A stretch of DNA of 32,926 nt from an uncultured beta proteobacterium (GTDB taxonomy: Bacteria > Pseudomonadota > Gammaproteobacteria > Burkholderiales > Burkholderiaceae_C): contig CAIVLG010000195.1 in NCBI GenBank assembly GCA_903906695.1, forward strand, positions 1 through 32,926. Reading direction: 5' to 3'. How positions within the stretch are numbered: the stretch's first letter is position 1; every line of letters begins with the position of its first letter. A program made the translations under genes and the position numbers. This document shows positions 1 to 8,363 of this stretch, one piece after another. The notes beneath the pieces were generated by a model. The model did no database searches, had not been told where the DNA came from, and worked only from the letters and a program-made list of their open reading frames with translations.

Positions 1-933
1 CTGGAAGATGAAGGCGGCTGGGCCATCGTCGATACCGGCATGCGCACCGATGAAACGCTGGCCGCATGGCGCGAGCTGTTTGCCAACGCAACCGAGCAGC
101 GTCCGCTGACGCGTGTCTTTGGCACCCACATGCACCCGGACCACATCGGCATGGCGGGCTGGTTGACGCGCAAGTTCAAGTGCAGTTTGTGGATGACGCA
201 GCTTGAATACCTGCACTGCCGCGTGCTGACGGCCGACACCGGGCGCGAAGCGCCCGAGGACGGTGTCAGGTTCTATCGCCAGGCCGGTTGGACCGACGCT
301 GCGATTGAAAAATACCAGACCCGCTTCGGCAACTTTGGCAAGGGAGTCCATGCCTTGCCCGACAGCTATCGCCGCATCAAGGACGGGGAAGAAATCCGTA
401 TCGGCGCGCACAGCTGGCGCGTGATCGTCGGCACTGGCCATTCGCCCGAGCACGCCTGCCTTTACTGCGCCGACCTGAAATTATTGATATCGGGCGACCA
501 GGTGCTGCCACGCATTTCTTCCAACGTGTCGGTGCACCCGACCGAGCCCGACGCTGACCCGATGCATGAGTGGCTGCAATCCTTGGCCAAGCTCAAGCAC
601 GAAGTACCCGATGACGTTCTGGTCCTGCCCTCGCACAACGACTGCTTTCGGGGCTTGCACGCCCGACTCGACTATCTGGCCGCAGCGCAGCAGCGCACTC
701 TGGAGCGGTTGCGCAAGACGCTCAGAGAACCCCGGCGTGCGGTCGATGTTTTTGCTGCCCTCTTTGGCCGCAGCATCGACGAGACTGACACCGGCCTGCT
801 GAACCTGGCCACAGGCGAGAGCCTGGCCTGCCTGAACTATCTGCTGCATCGCGGCGAAATCCGGCGCGAGCTTGATGCAGCCGGGGTGGCACAGTATGTT
901 TCGGTCAACCGAATGAGCGCTCCAAACTTTTAA
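1..933 (+). CDS. MBL-fold metallo-hydrolase, 5' truncated
   Basis: The reading frame is open from base 1 and reads into a typical MBL-fold opening (the IVDTG strand at about bases 28-39), so the true start lies upstream and the ATG at 40 is probably internal. The zinc-binding HxHxDH motif (THMHPDHIG) is at about bases 124-150. Further ligands are likely His in GHSPEH (~436-453), Asp in SGDQ (~490-501) and His in PSHND (~628-642). A helical, winged-helix-like C-terminal region follows, as in MBL hydrolases with an added C-terminal domain. The family includes glyoxalase-II-like thioesterases and lactonases; the substrate cannot be told from sequence. The stop is only 11 bases before the exporter adaptor gene, so co-transcription is possible. 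No signal peptide can be judged because the N-terminus is missing. Confidence 0.85.
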   Translation: MEDEGGWAIVDTGMRTDETLAAWRELFANATEQRPLTRVFGTHMHPDHIGMAGWLTRKFKCSLWMTQLEYLHCRVLTADTGREAPEDGVRFYRQAGWTDAAIEKYQTRFGNFGKGVHALPDSYRRIKDGEEIRIGAHSWRVIVGTGHSPEHACLYCADLKLLISGDQVLPRISSNVSVHPTEPDADPMHEWLQSLAKLKHEVPDDVLVLPSHNDCFRGLHARLDYLAAAQQRTLERLRKTLREPRRAVDVFAALFGRSIDETDTGLLNLATGESLACLNYLLHRGEIRRELDAAGVAQYVSVNRMSAPNF

Positions 934-944
934 ATCTGCTTCCA

Positions 945-2156
945 ATGACAGCCACCACACCGCCAAGCGCGCAGCAACTCAGTATCGACAAGGGAACCAT
1001 CAAGGTCCGAAAAAAGTGGCACCGGGGGCGCTGGCTTGCGCTCGGCCTGGTTATTGCCGGGGCCGCCTGGTTTGCACTGCGACCGACCAAAACAGAGGTG
1101 CAAGTCACCTCTGTCGTGACCGCCTACCCCTCGCAACAATACGCGCAACTGACGGCATCGGGTTATGTGGTGGCGCAGCGCCGCGCGGCGGTTGCCAGCA
1201 AAGCTACCGGGCGTCTGGTGTTGCTCAATGTGCGCGAGGGCAGCAAGGTCAGGCAGGGCGAGTTGCTGGCCCGACTCGACGCCAGCGATGTGCAGGCGGC
1301 GATTGCGCAGGCGCAGGCAGGCATTCGGCAAGCGCAGGCCGGTGTGGCGCAGGCAATGGTGGAGCGCATCAACGCCGAGGCCGAACTCAAGCGCGCGCGC
1401 GGTCTGGAAGCCCAGGGCTTTGTCTCGCCGCAATCGGTCGATACGACAGTCACTCGCTTCAACGCCGCCAAAGCCGCCATCACATCCGCTGAAGCATCGG
1501 TGGCGGTGGCTCAAGCTCAACTCAAAGTGCAGCAGGTCAATCTCGATTTCACCGAAATTCGCGCGCCCTTTGACGGCGTGGTTCTGGTGAAGAACGCCAA
1601 TGTGGGCGACATCATCACGCCGTTTTCGAATGCGGCGGGCAGTCAGGGTGCTGTCGTCACCATGGCGGACATGCGCACGCTGGAAGTCGAAGCCGATGTG
1701 TCGGAAAGCAATCTGGCCAAGGCCAGGACCGGCAGCCCGGTTGAAATCACGCTCGACGCCCTGCCCGGCACGCGTTTTCGCGGCACCGTGGCGGGCATCG
1801 TGCCGACCGTGGACCGAGCCAAGGCGACTGTCATCACCAAGATCCAGTTTGAAAAACTGGACGAACGCATACTGCCCGAAATGAGTGCCAAGGTGACGTT
1901 CCTGTCGCAGGCCGCAACCGACGCCGACCAGCAGCCGCTGCTCGCCGTGAACCCCAAGGCGGTGGTCGATCGCGACGGCAAGAAACGGGTCTTTCGCGTC
2001 AAGGACGATCATCTCGAAGCGATTGATGTGACGACCGGTCGAATGATTGGCGACAGCCTGGAAATCAAGGGCGAGCTCAAGTCGGGCGACAAACTGGTGC
2101 TGGCGCCGATCGACAAGCTGGTCGCCGGTTCGCAAGTTGTGGTGTCGGCCAAGTGA
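945..2156 (+). CDS. Periplasmic adaptor (HlyD/MacA-like membrane-fusion protein) of an ABC exporter
   Basis: The 403-residue protein has a short basic cytoplasmic N-terminus, one membrane anchor at about residues 30-46, a lipoyl/biotinyl-like half-domain (~75-110, with GRLVLLNVREGSKVRQGE), an Ala/Gln-rich helical hairpin (~110-200), the second lipoyl half (LDFTEIRAPFDGVV, ~203-216), then beta-barrel and membrane-proximal domains. This order is that of RND/ABC adaptor subunits, which bridge an inner-membrane transporter to an outer-membrane channel. The stop codon overlaps the GTG start of the ATPase gene, so this adaptor belongs to the ABC exporter downstream and not to an RND pump. No outer-membrane channel gene is in the window. 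The substrate is unknown. Confidence 0.9.
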   Translation: MTATTPPSAQQLSIDKGTIKVRKKWHRGRWLALGLVIAGAAWFALRPTKTEVQVTSVVTAYPSQQYAQLTASGYVVAQRRAAVASKATGRLVLLNVREGSKVRQGELLARLDASDVQAAIAQAQAGIRQAQAGVAQAMVERINAEAELKRARGLEAQGFVSPQSVDTTVTRFNAAKAAITSAEASVAVAQAQLKVQQVNLDFTEIRAPFDGVVLVKNANVGDIITPFSNAAGSQGAVVTMADMRTLEVEADVSESNLAKARTGSPVEITLDALPGTRFRGTVAGIVPTVDRAKATVITKIQFEKLDERILPEMSAKVTFLSQAATDADQQPLLAVNPKAVVDRDGKKRVFRVKDDHLEAIDVTTGRMIGDSLEIKGELKSGDKLVLAPIDKLVAGSQVVVSAK

Positions 2157-2899
2157 CCGCGCAAAGTTCCACGACCGGCGCGGTGACCAGCGCTGGCGTA
2201 TCGCCCCTGATCCGCATTCGCGCCCTGGACAAGACCTATGTGCGCGGCGACCAGACCATCCCGGTGCTCGAAGGCCTGGACCTCGACGTGAACGAGGGCG
2301 AGTTCATCGCCCTGATGGGCCCGAGCGGATCTGGCAAGAGCACGCTGCTGAACCTGATCGCCGGCATCGACAAGCCGACCCGCGGCACGATCGAGATCGG
2401 CGGTGTCGACATCGGCACCCTGGGCGAGGGTGAACTGGCGGACTGGCGTGCCGCCCACGTCGGCTTCATCTTTCAGTTCTACAACCTGATGCCAGTGCTG
2501 ACCGCGTTTGAAAACGTGGAACTGCCCTTGTTGCTCACCAACCTGTCGCGCTCGCAACGCAGGCAGCATGTGCAGGTGGCGCTGGAAATGGTGAGTCTGA
2601 CCGATCGCATGGAGCACTATCCGAACGAGCTCTCAGGCGGTCAGCAGCAGCGCGTCGCCATCGCCCGGGCGCTGGTGACCGACCCCACGCTGATCGTGGC
2701 AGATGAACCGACCGGCGACCTGGACCGCGTGACCGCCGGCGAGGTGCTGGACCTGCTCGACACACTGCACCGCGAGTTGGGCAAGACGATCGTGATGGTG
2801 ACGCATGACCCCAAGGCGGCCTCGCATGCCAAACGGCTGATTCACCTCGAAAAAGGCATGCTCGTTCCGAAGAGCGAAAGTCTTGCTTCGTCTCACTGA
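2153..2899 (+). CDS. ABC exporter ATP-binding protein, LolD/MacB-type
   Basis: This 248-residue nucleotide-binding subunit has every ABC motif: Walker [10 protein letters not shown] (56-64), Q-loop Gln108, signature LSGGQQQR (160-167), Walker B LIVADEP with the catalytic Glu185, D-loop GDLD and switch His218. The GTG start at 2153 overlaps the upstream stop (GTGA), which indicates translational coupling to the adaptor. The first ~18 residues are Ser/Thr/Ala-rich and precede the conserved core, so a slightly later start is possible but no better one is seen. It should power the two FtsX-type permeases that follow; the family works by mechanotransmission and not by classical alternating access. 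Confidence 0.93.
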   Translation: MTAQSSTTGAVTSAGVSPLIRIRALDKTYVRGDQTIPVLEGLDLDVNEGEFIALMGPSGSGKSTLLNLIAGIDKPTRGTIEIGGVDIGTLGEGELADWRAAHVGFIFQFYNLMPVLTAFENVELPLLLTNLSRSQRRQHVQVALEMVSLTDRMEHYPNELSGGQQQRVAIARALVTDPTLIVADEPTGDLDRVTAGEVLDLLDTLHRELGKTIVMVTHDPKAASHAKRLIHLEKGMLVPKSESLASSH

Positions 2900-2917
2900 A
2901 GCGACCAGCTTGTCACC

Positions 2918-4078
2918 ATGTTTGTATTGCGCCTGCTGCTCAAGAACGCCTTTCGGCATCGGCTGCGCACGCTGTTGACCATGGTCGGTCTGGTGGTCGC
3001 GATCTGCGCCTTCGGCTTGCTGCGCACCATTGTCGACGCCTGGTACGCGGGGGCCGAGGGCACTTCCAGCACGCGCCTGATCACGCGCAACGCGATCTCG
3101 CTGACTTTTGTGCTGCCCTTGAACTACGCCGATCGGCTGCGCAACGTCGAGGGCGTTACCGGTGTCAGCTGGTCAAACTGGTTTGGCGGCGTCTACATCA
3201 CGGAGCGCAATTTCTTTCCCCAGTTCGCGGTCGACGCCGCCAGCTATCTCGCCCTCTATCCCGAATATGTGCTGAAGGACGAAGAGAAGAAAGCCTTTTT
3301 GCTCGACCGCCAGGGCGCCATCGTCGGGCGCAAGTTGGCTACGCAGTATGGCTGGAAAGTCGGCGATCAGATTCCTCTGCGCGGCACGATATTCCCCGGC
3401 ACCTGGGTCTTCAACTTGCGTGGCATCTGGGACGGTGTTGACGCCAAAACGGACGAATCACAGCTGCTGTTTCACTGGAAGTATTTGTCCGAATCGGTGC
3501 GCAAACGTCTGGGCCGAAGCAATGCCGATTACGTCGGCGTCTATGTGCTCAGCATCAACGAACCCAACAACGCCCCCGTGGTGTCGCAACGCATCGATGC
3601 GCTGTTCAAGAACTCCCTGGGCGAAACCCTGACTGAAACCGAGAAGGCCTTTCAGCTCGGCTTTGTAGCCATGAGCGAAGCGATTCTGGTCGCCATCAAT
3701 GCCGTGAGTCTGGTGATCGTTGTCATCATCATGGCCGTGATGGCCAACACCATGAGCATGACGGCACGCGAGCGCCTGGCGGAGTATGCGACGCTGAAGG
3801 CGCTGGGCTTTCCGCCGTCCTTTGTGGTGCAGCTCTTGTTTGGCGAGAGCCTGGTGATCGCGCTGCTGGGCGGCGGTCTTGGCATCGCCTTGACACTGCC
3901 GCTGGCTGCGGCATTCGCCAAGGCGGTCGGCAGCCTGTTTCCGGTGTTTGCCGTCTCCGATCTGACGATCGCCCTGCAACTGGCGGCCAGCGTCGTTGTC
4001 GGCGTCGTGGCCGCCGCCTGGCCAGCCTGGAAGATGAGCCGCATCAACATCGTCAACGGCTTGCGACACGTCGCATGA
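2918..4078 (+). CDS. ABC exporter permease, FtsX/MacB family (first subunit)
   Basis: The 386-residue protein has one membrane helix near the N-terminus (~15-38), a large periplasmic domain of about 200 residues, and three C-terminal helices beginning near residue 253, closing with the family-typical PAWKMSRINIVNGLRHV tail. This is the 1+3 helix layout of MacB/LolCE/FtsX permeases. It starts 18 bases after the ATPase gene and overlaps the next permease by four bases (ATGA). With the second permease it probably forms a heterodimer, as LolC and LolE do. Its periplasmic domain differs clearly from that of its partner. Confidence 0.9.
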   Translation: MFVLRLLLKNAFRHRLRTLLTMVGLVVAICAFGLLRTIVDAWYAGAEGTSSTRLITRNAISLTFVLPLNYADRLRNVEGVTGVSWSNWFGGVYITERNFFPQFAVDAASYLALYPEYVLKDEEKKAFLLDRQGAIVGRKLATQYGWKVGDQIPLRGTIFPGTWVFNLRGIWDGVDAKTDESQLLFHWKYLSESVRKRLGRSNADYVGVYVLSINEPNNAPVVSQRIDALFKNSLGETLTETEKAFQLGFVAMSEAILVAINAVSLVIVVIIMAVMANTMSMTARERLAEYATLKALGFPPSFVVQLLFGESLVIALLGGGLGIALTLPLAAAFAKAVGSLFPVFAVSDLTIALQLAASVVVGVVAAAWPAWKMSRINIVNGLRHVA

Positions 4079-5244
4079 AGGTCATTCCACTGTCCTACAT
4101 TGCACGCAACCTGTGGGTGCGGCGCGTGACCACGCTGCTGACGGCGCTCGGCATGGCATTGGTCGTGTTTGTATTTGCCACAGTCCTGATGATGAGCGAA
4201 GGCATACGCGCCACCCTGGTGGCGACCGGTCAGAGCGACAACGTGCTGCTGCTGCGCAAGGGTGCCGGCGCCGAGATCAACAGCGGCATTTCGCGCGACC
4301 AGGCGGCGGTGGCTGAAAGCAGCGCCGGCATCGCCACCAACGGCGCCGGGCAGCGACTCGTGAGCAAGGAGTCGGTGGTGCTGAACACGCTGCCCAAGCG
4401 CAGCAACGGCAAGCCCAGCAACGTCACGCTGCGCGGCACCTCTACGCTCGGACTTGAACTGCGGCCCCAGGTGCAGATCGTGCAAGGTCGCATGTTTCGA
4501 CCCGGCACGTCCGAGATCATCGCGGGGCAGGCGGTGGCGCGCGGCTTTCGTGGCACTGGCTTGGGCGAAACGCTGCATTTCGCGCAGCGCGACTGGTTGG
4601 TGGTTGGCGTCTTCGACTCGGGCAAGACCGGCTTTGACAGCGAAATCTGGGGTGACGCAGATCAGATGATGGCGGCTTTTCGGCGCAACGCCTATTCCAC
4701 CGTCGTCTTTCGCCTGATCGACAGCGCCGCCTTTGCAACGGTCAAAGCAGCGCTTGAAGCGGACCAGCGACTGCAACTAGACGTCAAGCCGGAGACCCAG
4801 TTCTATGCCGAGCAGAGCGAGGCACTGGCAACCTTCATCCGGATTCTGGGGCTAAGCCTGTCGGTCATTTTCTCTATCGGTGCCGTGGTCGGTGCCATGA
4901 TCACCATGTTTGCCGCCGTGGCGCAGCGCGTCGGCGAAATCGGTACCCTGCGCGCTCTGGGATTTAGGCGCGCCGCAGTGCTGCTGGCCTTTCTGCTCGA
5001 GTCCTTGTTACTGTCCCTGGTGGGCGGCGTTTTGGGCTTGTTTGCCGCTTCCTGGATGCAGGCGGTGGATATTTCCACAACGAACTTTCAGACCTTCAGC
5101 GAGTTGGCGTTCCAGTTCACGCTGACCCCCACCATCGCCATGCAAACCCTGCTGTTCTCTTTGGCCATGGGCTTTATCGGGGGCTTTATTCCGGCCTGGC
5201 GCGCCGGTCGCCTGAAGATCGTCGATTGTCTGCGCGCAGCCTGA
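4075..5244 (+). CDS. ABC exporter permease, FtsX/MacB family (second subunit)
   Basis: This is a second 389-residue FtsX-type permease. It has an N-terminal helix (~17-38), a periplasmic MacB-PCD-like domain, and three C-terminal helices from about residue 258, ending in the typical PAWRAGRLKIVDCLRAA. Its start overlaps the first permease stop as ATGA, so the two are translationally coupled and probably made at a 1:1 ratio. Two unequal permeases, a separate ATPase and an adaptor make a complete inner-membrane/periplasm exporter. The substrate is unknown; relatives move lipoproteins, antimicrobial peptides, glycolipids or macrolides. Confidence 0.9.
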   Translation: MKVIPLSYIARNLWVRRVTTLLTALGMALVVFVFATVLMMSEGIRATLVATGQSDNVLLLRKGAGAEINSGISRDQAAVAESSAGIATNGAGQRLVSKESVVLNTLPKRSNGKPSNVTLRGTSTLGLELRPQVQIVQGRMFRPGTSEIIAGQAVARGFRGTGLGETLHFAQRDWLVVGVFDSGKTGFDSEIWGDADQMMAAFRRNAYSTVVFRLIDSAAFATVKAALEADQRLQLDVKPETQFYAEQSEALATFIRILGLSLSVIFSIGAVVGAMITMFAAVAQRVGEIGTLRALGFRRAAVLLAFLLESLLLSLVGGVLGLFAASWMQAVDISTTNFQTFSELAFQFTLTPTIAMQTLLFSLAMGFIGGFIPAWRAGRLKIVDCLRAA

Positions 5245-5341
5245 TCCAAGAACACTGCGCCTGCCATTTGGGTTGCGATGAAGCACAGGAAGCGCTGGGC
5301 GGCGACAATCACTGGTTTTAACCATTCCAAGGCCCTTTTTT

Positions 5342-6247
5342 ATGAGCTCCATGAAATCCGCAATTCTTGCCGTCGGCGCAGCATCGTTGCTGGCCCTTAC
5401 GGCCTGCAACCCGACTCAAGATGCCAAACCCGCAGCCTCTGTCGAGAAAGACACGACTGTGGCAACCGTCAATGGCGCGGTCATCGGCAAGAACCGTGTC
5501 GACATGCTCGTCAAGCAGGGCGCCGGTTCCGGCCGACCCGACAGCCCGGAAACGCGCCAAGGCATCGTCGACCAGTTGGCGATGCAGATGGTGATCGCCG
5601 AAGAAGCGGTCAAGAAGGGTCTGGACAAATCACCCGAAGTGACCGAGCGACTGGACTTGGTCAAACAGTCGGTTCTGGCCAATGCCTATGTGCAGGAGTA
5701 CCTGAAGAACAATCCGGTCACTGAGGATGCCTTGAAAGCCGAATACGAGCGCATCAAGGCCACCGTCACCGGCAGCCAATACAAGGCGCGCCACATCCTG
5801 GTCGACAAGGAAGCCGAAGCCAAGGACATCATCGCCAAGCTCAAGAAGGACGCAGGTGCTTTTGCCAAACTGGCCATGGAGAAGTCGAAAGACACCGGCT
5901 CCAAAGCCAATGGCGGCGACCTCGGCTGGTTTGATTTGAGCCGCATGGTGCCCGAATTCGGCGCCGCCGTCAGCCAGCTCGAAAAAGGCAAGTTCACGCT
6001 GGAACCCGTGAAGTCGCAGTTTGGCTACCACGTGATCCTGCTGGAAGACTCCAAGCCGATTGAAGCGCCGCCTCTTGAGCAGGTCAAACCCAATCTGACC
6101 CAGCAGTTGCAACAGCAGAACCTGAAGAAGCATCTGGACGAACTCAAGGGCAAAGCCAAGATTGAGATGGCGGCAGCGCCAGCAGCAGCCGCGTCAGCGG
6201 CCGCGCCTGCTGCATCGGCAGCACCGGCTGCATCAGCGGCCAAATAA
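5342..6247 (+). CDS. Parvulin-type peptidyl-prolyl isomerase, predicted lipoprotein
   Basis: The 301-residue protein begins with a signal sequence ending in a lipobox (LALTAC, Cys22), so it is likely tethered to a membrane facing the periplasm. A SurA/PrsA-like helical N-terminal region (~35-140) precedes a parvulin domain (~145-238) with the hallmark segments YKARHILV, NGGDLGWFDL and SQFGYHVI. It should catalyse cis/trans isomerisation of X-Pro bonds and chaperone exported proteins. The last ~28 residues are an Ala/Pro/Ser low-complexity tail. An alternative ATG nine bases downstream (5351) gives a cleaner signal peptide. A 97-base gap separates it from the exporter operon, so it may have its own promoter. 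Confidence 0.9.
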   Translation: MSSMKSAILAVGAASLLALTACNPTQDAKPAASVEKDTTVATVNGAVIGKNRVDMLVKQGAGSGRPDSPETRQGIVDQLAMQMVIAEEAVKKGLDKSPEVTERLDLVKQSVLANAYVQEYLKNNPVTEDALKAEYERIKATVTGSQYKARHILVDKEAEAKDIIAKLKKDAGAFAKLAMEKSKDTGSKANGGDLGWFDLSRMVPEFGAAVSQLEKGKFTLEPVKSQFGYHVILLEDSKPIEAPPLEQVKPNLTQQLQQQNLKKHLDELKGKAKIEMAAAPAAAASAAAPAASAAPAASAAK

Positions 6248-6251
6248 GGCA

Positions 6252-6271
6252 GGCCCGCAGCAATGCGGGCC
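6252..6271. terminator. Hairpin between convergent genes
   Basis: A perfect 8-bp stem (ggcccgca / tgcgggcc) with a GCAA tetraloop lies between the convergent isomerase and tctA genes. No run of T follows on either strand, so it lacks the standard intrinsic-terminator tail. It could still stop or stabilise transcripts from both sides. Confidence 0.55.
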
Positions 6272-6283
6272 CGCTTCAGGACG

Positions 6284-7777
6284 TCAAGGCGCAGCCACTT
6301 GTCTGCGTGACTGAAAGTAAAACGCCAGCACCTGCCAGATGACCAAGAGGGCGATCAGGGCGAGCAGTGTGCCGCTGATGGGGCGGGTGATGAAGGCGCT
6401 GAAGTCGCCCCGGCTCAGCAGCATGGCGCGTCTGAAGTTCTCTTCGAGCATCGGCCCCAGGATGAAGCCCAGCATCAGCGGTGCCGGGTCCAGCTTCAGG
6501 CGCATGAACATATAGCCGACAAAGCCAAAGAAGGACGTGATGAAGATGTCGTCCAGGTTGTTGTTAATGCTGTAGGTTCCGATGCAACAGAAGAACAGAA
6601 TCGATGGAAACAGCACGCTAAAGGGAATCTTGAACACCGACAGCCAGTAGCGCACCAGCGGCACGTTGAGGATCACCAGGAACACGTTGCCCACCCACAT
6701 GCTGGCCACCAGGCCCCAGAACAGATCGCGGTGCTCGGTGATCATGTTGGGGCCGGGTTGGATGCCCTTGACGATGAAGGCCGCCATCATCAGCGCCATG
6801 ACCGCGTTCTCGGGAATACCGATGCTCATGAGCGGGATAAAGCTGGTGCGTGCAGCCGCTTCGTCGGCAGCGGCCTGGCCCGCCACACCCTCGATGGCGC
6901 CATGGCCCATCTCGTCCTTGTGCTTGCTGAAACGCTTGTCGATGGCATAGGCGGCGAACTGGGCGATCACCGGACCGCCGCCGGGCAGGATGCCCAGGAA
7001 GGATCCGATCACGCTGCCACGCAAAGCGCTGGGAATGATGCGCTTGAACTCGGGCCAGGTCGGCATCAGCTTGATCTTGCCGTTAAACGGCGTGAGCTCA
7101 TTGCCGCTGTCGAGGTTCTTCACGATCTCGGCAATGCCGAAGCAGCCCAGGGCGATGCTGATCAGGCCCACGCCGTCGGCCAGAAAGGGCATGTCCATCG
7201 TATAGCGCTGAACGCCGCTGTTGACATCGGTGCCGATTTGTCCGAGCAGCACGCCGATAAAGGTCATGGCCAGGCCATTGAGCAGGCTGCCAGTGGTGAC
7301 AAAGCTCACGCAAAAGAACCCGAACAGCATGAGGGCACAGTAATCGGCCGGACCAAACAGGAACGCCACCTCGCCCAGTGCCGGCGCCAGGGTGGCCAGC
7401 ACGACGATGGCTACGGAGCCACCGATGAAGCTGGAAATGCCCGCCGTGAACAGCGCCAGGCCGGTCTTGCCCTTGAGCGTCATCTGGTAGCCGTCGATGC
7501 AGGCCACGATGCTGCTGGCGTGCGGAATCTTCATCGTGATGGCGCTCACCGAGTCGCCGTATTGGGCGCCGTAGTAGATCCCGGCCAGCATGATGAGTGA
7601 GCCATCGGTTGGAATGGAGTAGGTCAGGGGCAGCAGCAAGCTGATGGTCGACAGCGGGCCCAGCCCGGGCAACAGGCCCACCAGCGTGCCGACGACGCAG
7701 CCGATGGCGCAGTACATCAGGTTTTGCAGGGTCAGCGCGTGCTCGAACCCAAAGGCGAGGTTGTTGAGAATTTCCAT
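6284..7777 (-). CDS. tctA: TctA-type large permease of a tripartite tricarboxylate transporter
   Basis: The 497-residue integral membrane protein has about twelve hydrophobic segments and the two TctA signature loops, GLLPGLGPLSTISLLLPLTY near residues 33-52 and LGILPGGGPVIAQF further on. The family imports citrate-like tricarboxylates and other organic acids using an ion gradient with a soluble TctC-type binding protein. I chose the start at 7777: its ATG shares one base with the tctB stop (TGATG), and the protein then begins MEILNNLAFGF as in the family. A longer open frame upstream is just tctB read in another frame. No tctC gene is in the window. Confidence 0.93.
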   Translation of the reverse strand: MEILNNLAFGFEHALTLQNLMYCAIGCVVGTLVGLLPGLGPLSTISLLLPLTYSIPTDGSLIMLAGIYYGAQYGDSVSAITMKIPHASSIVACIDGYQMTLKGKTGLALFTAGISSFIGGSVAIVVLATLAPALGEVAFLFGPADYCALMLFGFFCVSFVTTGSLLNGLAMTFIGVLLGQIGTDVNSGVQRYTMDMPFLADGVGLISIALGCFGIAEIVKNLDSGNELTPFNGKIKLMPTWPEFKRIIPSALRGSVIGSFLGILPGGGPVIAQFAAYAIDKRFSKHKDEMGHGAIEGVAGQAAADEAAARTSFIPLMSIGIPENAVMALMMAAFIVKGIQPGPNMITEHRDLFWGLVASMWVGNVFLVILNVPLVRYWLSVFKIPFSVLFPSILFFCCIGTYSINNNLDDIFITSFFGFVGYMFMRLKLDPAPLMLGFILGPMLEENFRRAMLLSRGDFSAFITRPISGTLLALIALLVIWQVLAFYFQSRRQVAAP

Positions 7778-8199
7778 CAGAGTAGGGGCAGGTTCAGGCC
7801 GAGCAGTTTTTGAAAGGCGAAGGCAACGGCAAGCAGGCCGGCGGCGATCTTGACGTTGCGCATGACCGAATACGATTTGCCGGCGAAGCCGGTGAAAAAT
7901 ACCAGGAACACGATGCCCACGATCATGTTGAGGTGTTGGGAGATCAGTGCAAATCCGCACAGTCCCAAGAGGACGAGAATGATGTTCTTCATGTTGTAGC
8001 TCACCGCTTCCGCTTTGACGAAGCGCGCACGGACCACAGTGATCAACCCGATAAAGAACAGCAGGCAACTCACTATCAGAGGAAACATGCCGGGGCCGAA
8101 TCTGCTGAAGTGGCCGATCTGGTAGTTCAGCGAACCAATGCCAAAGATCAGGGCCACCCCAATGAGGACCACGCCTCTGACTAGATTGATGTTATTCAT
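7777..8199 (-). CDS. tctB: TctB-type small membrane subunit of a tripartite tricarboxylate transporter
   Basis: The 140-residue protein has four to five hydrophobic segments and the family-typical early IGHFSRFGPGMFPLIV stretch (around residues 28-43). It is the small poorly conserved membrane partner of TctA. Its stop overlaps the tctA start by one base, so the pair is translationally coupled. It is first in its operon and diverges from the NTF2-like gene across a 164-base region with repeat structure. Confidence 0.88.
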   Translation of the reverse strand: MNNINLVRGVVLIGVALIFGIGSLNYQIGHFSRFGPGMFPLIVSCLLFFIGLITVVRARFVKAEAVSYNMKNIILVLLGLCGFALISQHLNMIVGIVFLVFFTGFAGKSYSVMRNVKIAAGLLAVAFAFQKLLGLNLPLL

Positions 8200-8218
8200 A
8201 CAAGGTGATTCAACTCGG

Positions 8219-8237
8219 AAGAACAGATAAGAACAGA
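8219..8237. promoter_or_regulatory. Phased direct repeat upstream of tctB, possible operator
   Basis: The 9-mer aagaacaga occurs at 8219-8227 and again at 8229-8237, exactly ten bases apart, one helical turn. It lies 20-38 bases upstream of the tctB start codon. The phasing suits a protein binding one DNA face, but no regulator gene is present to match it. Confidence 0.4.
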
Positions 8238-8245
8238 CTGGACTT

Positions 8246-8261
8246 TACATCGGAAAATGTA
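8246..8261. promoter_or_regulatory. Inverted repeat in the tctB / NTF2-like divergent region
   Basis: The sequence reads TACAT-N6-ATGTA, a perfect 5-bp inverted repeat with a 6-base spacer. Just beyond it is TATAAG (8270-8275), a possible -10 element for the plus-strand gene at 8364. The position suits an operator shared by the two divergent transcripts. The arms are short, so chance is a real alternative. Confidence 0.35.
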
Positions 8262-8363
8262 GTCGACACTATAAGGCCGGGCCGTGGTGCTGATCTGGAG
8301 CGCTTGGCCGGCACCAATGCCTGACCCAATTGGTCCACAATCAACGCTGCGCAAGCTTCAATC

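Noticed and set aside
930..2135. A 401-codon open frame on the minus strand opposite the adaptor gene
   Set aside because: High-GC coding DNA often leaves the antisense frame open. The translation is His/Arg/Gly-rich and unlike any protein, and the plus strand holds a clear adaptor.
3652..4776. A 374-codon minus-strand open frame opposite the two permeases
   Set aside because: It spans the junction of two real genes and has a shadow-like composition.
6166..6244. Repetitive GC-rich DNA at the isomerase 3' end, considered as a repeat array
   Set aside because: It encodes an in-frame Ala/Pro/Ser tail with no regular unit; no CRISPR-like repeat-spacer pattern exists anywhere in the window.
6731..7600. 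A 289-codon plus-strand open frame opposite tctA
   Set aside because: It is the antisense of the TctA core, and the translation has no domain character.
7778..8068. An in-frame upstream extension that would make TctA 594 residues
   Set aside because: The extra 97 residues are tctB read in another frame, and the TctA family starts at MEILNN.
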